Below are positions 1-5,729 of a stretch of DNA of 10,586 nt, one piece after another. Source of the DNA: Phycisphaerae bacterium (GTDB taxonomy: Bacteria > Planctomycetota > Phycisphaerae > Sedimentisphaerales > SM23-30); NCBI GenBank assembly GCA_021736565.1, contig JAIPFO010000093.1, positions 1-10,586 on the forward strand, read 5' to 3'. Under the pieces are notes generated by a model, which made no database searches, had not been told where the DNA came from, and saw nothing but the letters and a program-made list of their open reading frames with translations. Each line of letters opens with the position of its first letter. Position 1 is the stretch's first letter. Both the position numbers and the translations under genes were made by a program.

Positions 1-513
1 GCCGGCAGCGGTCAGGATACCCGGTAATTTCTTATCCTGACCCGATCCGTCCGCCCAGATATGATCCGCCAGCGCCCCGGGGGTCTTGAGCGATTCAGTG
101 ATCAACACCCCCATCATTTGCCCATGAACCTTACCCAGCGACCAGGCCACTGCCCGTGCAACAGGAACCGAACGATGACGCGCTTCCTGGAGGTAGTTGA
201 ATTCATTCTTCCCCGGACACCCCTGAATTTTCCATTTCAGAGACGTCTTCCAGTTGGACGCATAATAAACTTTGACATAGAGCTCCCAATCACCGTGACA
301 GACCTTGAAAACCTGACGCATCGGGTTCCGTTTGATTAGCTGGGCAACAGGGTCCTCCCTCAGGGCTTCCCACTTCGGCGCATCATCACTGAAAAGACGG
401 TCATGATAACCACTGCAATAGGTCCATTGAAGCCCCCCATGCCGGGTCGTTGCCAGTATGTCACCCCCACGGGCAGCAGGGCTGTTATAGATACCAATGT
501 TCGATCGTTTCAT
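1..513 (-). CDS. WaaP/Kdo-kinase-like (lipopolysaccharide kinase family) protein, N-terminal part; runs off the left edge
   Basis: The minus strand is open from an ATG at 513-511 to the window edge, giving 171 residues with no stop, so the C-terminal half is missing. The visible part looks like the N-lobe of the lipopolysaccharide kinase (Kdo/WaaP) family, which phosphorylates sugars of LPS or related envelope glycolipids on the cytoplasmic side. Support: a beta-strand pair ending in YVKVYY, with K81 as the candidate ATP-binding lysine; E104 in GKNEFNYL as its helix-C glutamate partner; then VPVARAVAW (116-124) and LITESL (137-142), which match the family's 'G(I/V)PtarplA...LiTE' pattern and hinge. 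The catalytic HxD and DFG-like parts would lie to the left, so activity cannot be judged. The start codon directly follows the TAG stop of the upstream lipoprotein gene, with GGGG about 6 bases ahead, suggesting translational coupling. It could instead be another Bud32/RIO-like small-molecule kinase. Confidence 0.72.
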   Translation of the reverse strand, partial: MKRSNIGIYNSPAARGGDILATTRHGGLQWTYCSGYHDRLFSDDAPKWEALREDPVAQLIKRNPMRQVFKVCHGDWELYVKVYYASNWKTSLKWKIQGCPGKNEFNYLQEARHRSVPVARAVAWSLGKVHGQMMGVLITESLKTPGALADHIWADGSGQDKKLPGILTAAG

Positions 514-1401
514 CTAACGCCCCAATCGATATATAATGACTTGATTGCCTGTCAATGAGGGCACATAGACCAGCTTCTTCTCACGGTCCAGCCCGATATC
601 CGCCGGGGTGGTCAGTTCGGCTAGCGTTTTAACCGTCGTTCGGTCGGACGAAACGGTACAGACTTTTCCGCCCGTAAAATCAGAGACAAGAAACGACCCG
701 TCCGCCAACACTTCGATTCCGTCGAGGTTTTTAAAATGCTCGGCCAATCCAAACGGCTCCGGCCGCTTTTTGCCTGCAGGGTCCAGCTCATACAACTCGT
801 GCAAATCCCAGCTGACCGCGTACAGCTTCCCCCCGTAACAGGTCACCCCGTTGATGCTCTGCGGTGCCGGAATCGACCGATAAGTGCCATCCGGGCTCAC
901 ACGCCAAAGCCGGCCTAATTCAGTATCCGAAACATACACCGCCTCACCATCGGTGGCCAGGTCATTTAACTGACCCGTCTGCGGCAGAGAGATTTCTTCC
1001 GGGGGCCCGGCACTCTCCAACGCACACCGCAACAAACGTCCATTATCGTTAATATACAAGTATTCACCCAGAATACACAGACCCTTGGGCCCGTTCAATT
1101 TCGCCTCAGACGTACTGTCAACCCAGCGAAGATCCTCAATGGTCCCATCGGCATCGACCCGCGAAATAAATCCCAGCCCATCATCGTCCCAATACCCCGC
1201 CGTCGCGGTCGCCACATTCGAAACGTAGACCTTTCCCTTTCCGTCTGAAACCACACATTCGGGAATATCGAATCCATCGATCACGGACACTTCTGTAAGT
1301 GACCAGGTCCCGGCTTCCGGGGCGGCAGGCGGCTTTTCACAACCCATCAACAAAACCATCCCCAACAAAAACGCCACAGGATATATTGTAAATTTTTTCA
1401 T
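514..1401 (-). CDS. SMP-30/NHL-type beta-propeller lipoprotein
   Basis: This is a 295-residue protein with a lipoprotein signal peptide: MKK, a hydrophobic stretch 8-20, and lipobox L18-M19-G20-C21. The +2 residue is Glu rather than Asp, so outer-membrane sorting is plausible if Lol rules apply. After a short Pro/Ala linker the rest reads as a six-bladed propeller of the SMP-30/gluconolactonase/NHL type. Repeated blade units include GKVYVSN, LGFISRVDADG, LYINDNGRLLRC, VYVSDTELGRLWRVSPDG, LYAVSWDLHELYELDPAG, FLVSDFTGGKVCTV and LVYVPSLTGNQVIIYRL. Such propellers bind small molecules or proteins; I cannot assign an enzymatic reaction. The ATG is preceded by AAAGGA about 8 bases upstream, supporting this start. 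The gene abuts the kinase gene downstream without spacing, which suggests a functional pair at the envelope. The gap to mlaD upstream is 132 bp and holds a repeat copy. Confidence 0.8.
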   Translation of the reverse strand: MKKFTIYPVAFLLGMVLLMGCEKPPAAPEAGTWSLTEVSVIDGFDIPECVVSDGKGKVYVSNVATATAGYWDDDGLGFISRVDADGTIEDLRWVDSTSEAKLNGPKGLCILGEYLYINDNGRLLRCALESAGPPEEISLPQTGQLNDLATDGEAVYVSDTELGRLWRVSPDGTYRSIPAPQSINGVTCYGGKLYAVSWDLHELYELDPAGKKRPEPFGLAEHFKNLDGIEVLADGSFLVSDFTGGKVCTVSSDRTTVKTLAELTTPADIGLDREKKLVYVPSLTGNQVIIYRLGR

Positions 1402-1433
1402 AACAGCATTCCTTTCATATGAAAATTGAATTC

Positions 1434-1518
1434 CACGTCAAAAGTCCATCCGCCAGAGGCATATCCGACTTGAAAATCCGGGTAACGGGGGCTATAATAC
1501 TTATCACGCTGGCGTCAA
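1434..1518 (+). repeat. Dispersed ~86-bp repeat, copy A (most diverged of the four)
   Basis: This copy fills most of the gap between the lipoprotein gene and mlaD. It aligns end to end with the copy at 10394-10479 at roughly two-thirds identity with a single 1-base gap. It shares the internal block CACGCTGGCGTCAA at its right end. Its outer arms, ATCCG at 1448-1452 and CGGGT at 1479-1483, can pair (four Watson-Crick pairs and one G-T), in the same place as the differently spelled arms of the other copies. The direction given is that of the shared consensus. Confidence 0.7.
1491..1518 (-). promoter_or_regulatory. Candidate promoter for the lipoprotein-kinase pair, inside repeat copy A
   Basis: Read on the minus strand, TTGACG (1518-1513) is followed after 16 bases by TATAGC (1496-1491), facing the lipoprotein gene. 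The -35 matches the sigma-70 consensus at 5 of 6 and the -10 at 4 of 6. The -35 comes from the conserved right end of the repeat; the -10 is specific to this copy. Transcription would start about 80 bases before the ATG. This is a motif-level prediction only. Confidence 0.33.
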
Positions 1519-1533
1519 ACTTAACCTCATTCA

Positions 1534-2598
1534 TTACTTAAGCTTCATCTTCACGCCTTCTTCTTGCCAGTGAGCCGCTAACCCTTTAAGCTCATCAATG
1601 GCCTGTCCTAATCGCTCACTGGTATCGGTGAGCGTCTCATACAATCGTGGGTCATTTAACAGACGTCCCATCGTCCCTTTCCCTTCGGATGTGTTCTGGA
1701 AAATAATGCCCAGTCTCTTCAAATCGGTAGCCATCGCATCGGCAACCGTCTGAATGGTTTTACCAATATCCTCCACCGAACTATGGACCTGGGTCGCCGT
1801 TTGGCCAATAGTATCCACCGTGCGGGTCGTGTGCTCAACCAGCGTACCGGCCTCCTGGGCCAGAACATCAAGCTTACTGACCAATGTACGAACTTCACCA
1901 CCCAGGGCGGCAAATTCGCTCAGCGTTTTCTTGAAATGCTGCTGGTTCTCCGGGTCGCCCAGGTAAACCTCCAGGCTTCGCAGAACATTATCCAGCCGAA
2001 CGATCGCGGTCGCCAGGTTCGGATTCACATCGGTATGGCTGTCCACCTCGTCAGGAAGTCGCGGCTTGAGTTGATTCTGCAAACTGACCGTCAGCTGATT
2101 GACTCCATCCACCAGGTTATCCAGCTTGCTCTGGGTCTTCTCTGAAAGAAACTCGCTCCCCTCGGACATCACCCCGGTAAGGATCGCACCAACCACCAGC
2201 GGCTCTCCAATGACCGTCCCTCTCAATACCAGGTCAATATAACTGGAGCCCAACCCCCGTTTGAAAATCGTCGGGATAACATTATCTGGTATCGGGTACT
2301 CTTTTGAAAGACTCACCTCCACCGCCGACTGATAAGTGACCCGGGACGGATCTTTTTTGTCTGTCATGGGCATCGGTGGGTTGACTTTAATGATCCGACC
2401 GACCGAATAGCCCCGAAACAGAACCGTCGCCCCTTCCCCGATCCCCGCAACATCCGGAAAGTGTATGACCACTTCACGGGCGTCCACCTGGCTTAAGTAA
2501 TTTGGTAGATCGCCAAACTTAAAGACCATCCAGCCAAAAAGGACCAGCCCTAATATCGCGAAAACTCCCACCGTCACATTTCGCTTTTGCTCTCTCAT
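1534..2598 (-). CDS. mlaD: MlaD family protein (MCE-domain lipid-transport substrate-binding protein)
   Basis: This 354-residue protein is anchored by a single N-terminal membrane helix (about residues 9-28) after a basic MREQKRN start. One MCE domain (about 40-140) follows, with the typical VVIHFPDVAGIGEGATVLFRGYSVGRI segment; in Mla systems this domain forms a hexameric ring that passes phospholipid through its centre. Residues 145-345 are a long, largely helical region rich in heptad-like Val/Leu/Thr. It contains GTMGRLLNDPRLYETL (308-323), a motif common in long bacterial MCE proteins, and the protein ends in a basic tail. It is about twice the length of E. coli MlaD because of this helical part, resembling longer MCE/Mce-type proteins. 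It lies downstream of mlaE and mlaF on the same strand, matching the usual partner set. The ATG has only a weak purine-rich stretch (AAAGAATAAAGAT) as ribosome-binding site. Confidence 0.93.
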   Translation of the reverse strand: MREQKRNVTVGVFAILGLVLFGWMVFKFGDLPNYLSQVDAREVVIHFPDVAGIGEGATVLFRGYSVGRIIKVNPPMPMTDKKDPSRVTYQSAVEVSLSKEYPIPDNVIPTIFKRGLGSSYIDLVLRGTVIGEPLVVGAILTGVMSEGSEFLSEKTQSKLDNLVDGVNQLTVSLQNQLKPRLPDEVDSHTDVNPNLATAIVRLDNVLRSLEVYLGDPENQQHFKKTLSEFAALGGEVRTLVSKLDVLAQEAGTLVEHTTRTVDTIGQTATQVHSSVEDIGKTIQTVADAMATDLKRLGIIFQNTSEGKGTMGRLLNDPRLYETLTDTSERLGQAIDELKGLAAHWQEEGVKMKLK

Positions 2599-2729
2599 AT
2601 CTTTATTCTTTCTTCTAAATTTCCAGCGCTCACCACGCCGCCCGGAGGTGAAAAAGTATAATTATCCATATATCCCATCGGACACAACGTAAAAAGTCTC
2701 TAAACGCTCACGCCATTATAAAATATTTT

Positions 2730-2742
2730 CCGCCAAAGGCGG
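2730..2742. other. Short GC-rich hairpin (CCGCC-AAA-GGCGG) in the mlaF-mlaD gap
   Basis: This is a perfect 5-bp stem with a 3-base loop, flanked by TTTT on both sides of the plus strand. On the plus strand it has the form of a short terminator (stem then TTTT). On the minus strand, the direction of mla transcription, it is followed by AAAATATTTT, which lacks a proper U tract. It lies in a 222-bp gap without a gene. It may cause pausing or mRNA processing; function unknown. Confidence 0.4.
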
Positions 2743-2777
2743 TTTTCAATAAAAGCCTCAAAGGCGAATCGGAACGA

Positions 2778-2805
2778 TGCCTTTCGACGTTCGACGCCGA
2801 AGGCA
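2778..2805 (-). other. Imperfect 12-bp hairpin just after the mlaF stop codon
   Basis: On the minus strand the segment folds as TGCCTTCG-GCGT, loop CGA, ACGT-CG-(bulged A)-AAGGCA, about 12 bp in total. It begins about 15 bases after the mlaF stop. One pair is G-U on the minus-strand RNA but would be A-C on the plus strand, so the structure fits better as RNA in the mla transcript. There is no following U tract, so a mRNA-stabilising or processing element between mlaF and mlaD is likelier than an intrinsic terminator. Confidence 0.45.
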
Positions 2806-2820
2806 CATTGAACACCCAGG

Positions 2821-3600
2821 TCAATAGTTTCCATCCAGGCCTATACTGACCCCCTGTATAAAATTCTGCACCAGCGAACTGGAATGTTCTCGAATATCTT
2901 CCACACTGCCATCAGCAATGATATGACCTTTATCCAGCATAATGATCCGATCGGCAATCTTGTAAGCACTGGCCATATCGTGAGTCACCACAACAGATGT
3001 CACCTTCAGCTTCGACTGCATCTTCAGGATCAGTTCGTTTATAATATCCGCCCGAATCGGATCCAGCCCGGTCGTTGGCTCATCATAAAGAATTACTTCC
3101 GGAGAAAAAGCGATGGCACGGGCCAGGGCGATCCGTTTCTGTTGGCCACCGGATAGCTGGGCGGGAAAACGGTCTTTCAAATGCGCCAGACCAACCATCT
3201 CCAGCTTCTCATGGACCAGCTCATTGATCTTTTCCATAGAATGATCCGTGTGTTCAAGCAACGCAAAGGCAACATTCTGACCCACCGTCTGACTGTCGAA
3301 CAATGCACCCGCCTGAAAGAGAAAGCCAAAACGCTTGCGAACCTGCAAGAGTTGTGATTCAGGCATATTATCAATTCGCTTCTCGTCAAAAAAAACGACC
3401 CCCGAATCCGGACGCAACAGGACGATCAGATGCTTAAGCAACACCGTCTTACCACATCCGCTGGGGCCGATTATGACGGTCGTCTTGCCCACCGGGATGG
3501 ACAGATTCAGATCGACAAGGACCGCCAGTTCGCCAAACGACTTGGTCAATCCGCGTATCTCAAACAAATTTTTATTGTTTTCTACCAAAAATAATTCCAC
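2821..3600 (-). CDS. mlaF: MlaF family ABC transporter ATP-binding protein
   Basis: This 259-residue ATPase powers phospholipid transfer with the MlaE permease at the inner membrane. All ABC motifs are present: Walker A GPSGCGKT (45-52), Q-loop FQAGALFDS (95-103) in the form typical of the MlaF/Mkl subfamily, signature LSGGQQKR (149-156), Walker B ILYDEP (170-175) with catalytic E174, D-loop GLD (178-180) and H-loop in VVTHD near 207. Length is normal for the family. The start is uncertain. The first codon is GTG without a visible ribosome-binding site; an in-frame TTG four codons later (3588) has AGTGGA ahead of it, which may be the real site. The gene lies between mlaE and mlaD on the same strand, with repeat copy B separating it from mlaE. 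Confidence 0.94.
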   Translation of the reverse strand: MELFLVENNKNLFEIRGLTKSFGELAVLVDLNLSIPVGKTTVIIGPSGCGKTVLLKHLIVLLRPDSGVVFFDEKRIDNMPESQLLQVRKRFGFLFQAGALFDSQTVGQNVAFALLEHTDHSMEKINELVHEKLEMVGLAHLKDRFPAQLSGGQQKRIALARAIAFSPEVILYDEPTTGLDPIRADIINELILKMQSKLKVTSVVVTHDMASAYKIADRIIMLDKGHIIADGSVEDIREHSSSLVQNFIQGVSIGLDGNY

Positions 3601-3628
3601 TTTTCAATTAAAGGCCAAATAGGGGTCC

Positions 3629-3714
3629 CACGCCAAACGTCTGTTTGTGCCTTCCAATTCACACTTTAAGATGCGGGAAACACGCTCCAAAAAGACTTAG
3701 GACGCTGCCGTCAA
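3629..3714 (+). repeat. Dispersed ~86-bp repeat, copy B; supplies the mlaE stop codon
   Basis: This copy matches the one at 10394-10479 at 64 of 86 positions without any gap. It fills most of the 110-bp mlaE-mlaF gap and its last four bases run into mlaE: the TCA at 3711-3713 is the mlaE TGA stop on the other strand. Arms TGTTT (3642-3646) and AAACA (3678-3682) pair perfectly. The right-end palindrome is partly degraded (GACG-CTGC-CGTC). Confidence 0.85.
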
Positions 3715-4529
3715 ATATACGACTGAACATTCCACAACGTCATATAGATCGCTTTAAAAATTATCGCCAGAATGAAATTCAGGGTTAATATCGCTATGAA
3801 ACTAAAAACAAAGGCCTCCGTACAGGCCTTCCCGACGCCACGGGCGCCATGGGTGCAGCTGAACCCTTTGTGGCAACTGATCAACGCAATACTCGCCCCG
3901 AAAAAAACACTCTTGAAAATACCGATTGAGATATCCCATTTTTCAACGATCGCAGAACTGAACCGCCAATAAGCTTCACTGTTAATCCCAAAATGCCAGA
4001 CACTTATCGCATACCCGCCCAGAACCCCCATTAAATCAGCATAGATGGTCAAAAAGGGGATCAAAAGAACGCACGCCAGAAAACGCGGCCAGACCAGGTA
4101 GCGAATCGGGTCGGCCCCCATCGCCTGGATCGCGTCGATCTGCTCGGTAACTCGCATCGTTCCCAGTTCGGCGGTTAATGCCCCCCCCACACGCCCCGCC
4201 AGCATAAACGCCGTCAGCACCGGGCCCAACTCCTTCACCACAGAAATATTGATCAGGCTGCCTAATCGATCCTGCAAGCCCATTTCTTTGAGCTGGGCAT
4301 AACTCTGTACCGCCAGGGTCATCGCCACAAACGCACCGGTTACCATCACCACCGGCACACTCTTAATCCCTATTTCATACATCTGATTCAATGTCTGGGC
4401 ACGGGCTATGGACGGACGCGCCGACTTATGCGAAACCAGCGGATTAATCAAAACGCCCCAGGTAAACCGGCAGAACCGGCCAACTTTTGCCAGGATCTCA
4501 ATAAAATTGTTCGTATCATTATTAAACAT
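3711..4529 (-). CDS. mlaE: MlaE family lipid ABC transporter permease
   Basis: This is the permease of the Mla/MCE lipid transporter, about 272 residues from ATG 4529. The core family region is clear: KELGPVLTAFMLAGRVGGALTAELGTMRVTEQIDAIQAMG, followed by DPIRYLVWPRFLACVLLIPFLTIYADLMGVLGGY. There are four to five hydrophobic segments and the C-terminal 'GARGVGKACTEAFVFSF' element typical of MlaE, where it is usually GAxGVGxATTxAVV. The reading frame stays open upstream to a TTG at 4565 (12 more residues). I prefer the ATG at 4529 because a minus-strand TACAAT (4562-4557), a possible -10, lies between the two. The C-terminal region has three cysteines within ISCHKGFSCTHGARGVGKAC, which is unusual. 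It is the first gene of the minus-strand mla group, divergent from panB. Confidence 0.93.
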   Translation of the reverse strand: MFNNDTNNFIEILAKVGRFCRFTWGVLINPLVSHKSARPSIARAQTLNQMYEIGIKSVPVVMVTGAFVAMTLAVQSYAQLKEMGLQDRLGSLINISVVKELGPVLTAFMLAGRVGGALTAELGTMRVTEQIDAIQAMGADPIRYLVWPRFLACVLLIPFLTIYADLMGVLGGYAISVWHFGINSEAYWRFSSAIVEKWDISIGIFKSVFFGASIALISCHKGFSCTHGARGVGKACTEAFVFSFIAILTLNFILAIIFKAIYMTLWNVQSYI

Positions 4530-4620
4530 TGCAAAGACTATACGAAGGCATCCAGTATTGTACAAATAAAATCTTTAAGCCAGCACCAAATGTAAACTTT
4601 TTTGGACCTAAAGTCAAGGA

Positions 4621-4648
4621 TTGCTAAAGAGAGCAACTTCTGTAGAAT
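4621..4648 (+). promoter_or_regulatory. Candidate distal promoter for panB
   Basis: TTGCTA (4621-4626), a 16-base spacer and TAGAAT (4643-4648) resemble a sigma-70 promoter directed at panB. It would give a leader of about 80 bases that includes the hairpin at 4667-4689. The -35 overlaps a small inverted repeat, TTGCT (4621-4625) with AGCAA (4632-4636), which could be an operator. This is a motif prediction only. Confidence 0.33.
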
Positions 4649-4666
4649 AATGAGTGTGTAGTTGCT

Positions 4667-4689
4667 GCCTCAAAAGGATAATTTGAGGC
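4667..4689 (+). promoter_or_regulatory. Perfect inverted repeat (8-bp stem, 7-base loop) in the panB leader
   Basis: GCCTCAAA (4667-4674) and TTTGAGGC (4682-4689) are exact inverted repeats around AGGATAA. The element lies 47 bases before the panB ATG in the divergent mlaE-panB gap. It sits just upstream of a second promoter-like pair, TTGAAA (4695-4700) and TACTAT (4717-4722) with a 16-base spacer, so it could be an operator dyad. If transcription starts further up, it would be a leader hairpin instead. There is no U tract, so it is not a terminator. Confidence 0.45.
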
Positions 4690-4735
4690 TCATCTTGAAA
4701 CAAAATAACCATAATGTACTATAAAGAAACAACTT

Positions 4736-5605
4736 ATGAATAATAAGATTACTCTAACGACCCTCAAAAACCTAAAAAAGAACAACCGCCGATTTGCGAC
4801 ATTAACCTGTTATGACCATGCCACCGCGGTAATTATGCATCAGGCCGGCATAGAAAGTATCCTCGTTGGCGATTCACTCGCCCAGGTGATGCTCGGCCAT
4901 CCCACCACCCGCCAGGCGACAATGGATATTATGATCGCCCTGACCGCCGCCGTCCGTCGAGGGGCGCCAATGGCCTGGCTGGTCGGGGATATGCCATTTC
5001 TCAGCTACCAGGTCAGTCCTCAGCAGGCGATCACAAATGCAGGGCGATTTATGGCGGAGGCCGGCTGTGATATCGTCAAGATCGAGGTGGACCATCGCCA
5101 CCTCGCCCTGGTAAAAACACTTACCACCGCCGGAATCCCCATTATGGCCCATCTGGGCTACATGCCCCAATCTGCCGGCCAGAGCGATAAGATCGTACAA
5201 ACCCGCGACCAAACCAAGGCTCAACAGCTTGTCAAGGATGCCATGGCCATGATCGACGCCGGGGTGAGCTCCATTCTGCTGGAATGTGTCACCGACACAA
5301 CCGCCCGGGCGATCGCCGAACGTACCGACCTCCCGGTGGTCAGTTGCGGCAGCGGCCCCAACTGTGACAGCCAGGTGCTTGTGCTGCACGAACTGCTGAA
5401 CCTGCCCGGGGCCACCGGCGCAAAATTCAATAAAACCTATGCCCCCATCGGTGAACAGATGAAATCAGCATTTGAAGCCTACGCCCGCGATATTCACAAC
5501 AAAGAGTTTCCCGATCAAAACCATTGCTACCACATGCCGCCGGAAGAACAGGCCGCCTTCGAGCAATGGCTCCAATCCATTGACCCAATAAACAGGACTC
5601 CCTGA
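4736..5605 (+). CDS. panB: 3-methyl-2-oxobutanoate hydroxymethyltransferase (ketopantoate hydroxymethyltransferase)
   Basis: This cytoplasmic enzyme adds a hydroxymethyl group from 5,10-methylenetetrahydrofolate to 2-oxoisovalerate, the first committed step to pantothenate and CoA. At 289 residues it is slightly longer than E. coli PanB (264). The active-site elements are in place: RFATLTCYD (19-27), VGDSL with D46/S47, D85 in VGDMPF, K114 and E116 in VKIE, H138 in AHLG, PQS (143-145), and E182 in LLECV. The later conserved loop reads SCGSGPNCDSQVLVLHELL instead of the usual GIGAGxxxDGQvLVxxD, so the sequence is somewhat diverged. A short C-terminal extension (about 265-289) is rich in Glu/Gln. 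The ATG has no clear ribosome-binding site (AAAGAAAC upstream), but the length and N-terminal alignment support it. The gene is followed 4 bases later by repeat copy C and then the protease gene. Confidence 0.95.
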   Translation: MNNKITLTTLKNLKKNNRRFATLTCYDHATAVIMHQAGIESILVGDSLAQVMLGHPTTRQATMDIMIALTAAVRRGAPMAWLVGDMPFLSYQVSPQQAITNAGRFMAEAGCDIVKIEVDHRHLALVKTLTTAGIPIMAHLGYMPQSAGQSDKIVQTRDQTKAQQLVKDAMAMIDAGVSSILLECVTDTTARAIAERTDLPVVSCGSGPNCDSQVLVLHELLNLPGATGAKFNKTYAPIGEQMKSAFEAYARDIHNKEFPDQNHCYHMPPEEQAAFEQWLQSIDPINRTP

Positions 5606-5609
5606 CCCT

Positions 5610-5693
5610 CGCTTCAAAAGTCATTTTCCCGCTTAAAATCACCCTTTAAAATGCGGAAAACAGACTTCCAAAACAATAATGACCCGGACATCA
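5610..5693 (+). repeat. Dispersed ~86-bp repeat, copy C, between panB and the protease gene
   Basis: This copy starts 4 bases after the panB stop and fills most of the gap to the protease start. It aligns with the copy at 10394-10479 at about 70% with small gaps, and the two share a 19-base exact block around TTTAAAATGCGGAAAAC. Arms TTTTCC-C-GC (5624-5632) and GCGGAAAA (5653-5660) form 8 pairs with one bulged C. The right-end palindrome is largely lost here (GACCCGGACATC). Confidence 0.82.
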
Positions 5694-5729
5694 TTTTTAA
5701 TGCCTTACCCTATTGGAGATTGCCGTACG

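Noticed and set aside
61..339. A 92-codon plus-strand frame at the left edge
   Set aside because: It lies opposite the WaaP-like kinase frame, which has conserved kinase motifs; the plus-strand product is Arg/Pro-rich and featureless.
3821..3834. A 14-base exact match (TACAGGCCTTCCCG) between mlaE and the terminator at 9573-9586
   Set aside because: One copy is ordinary coding sequence within MlaE and the other is part of a terminator stem; no extension of the match, so probably chance.
4874..5389. A 171-codon open frame on the minus strand opposite panB
   Set aside because: It is the complement of the PanB active-site region; no domain or ribosome-binding site supports it.
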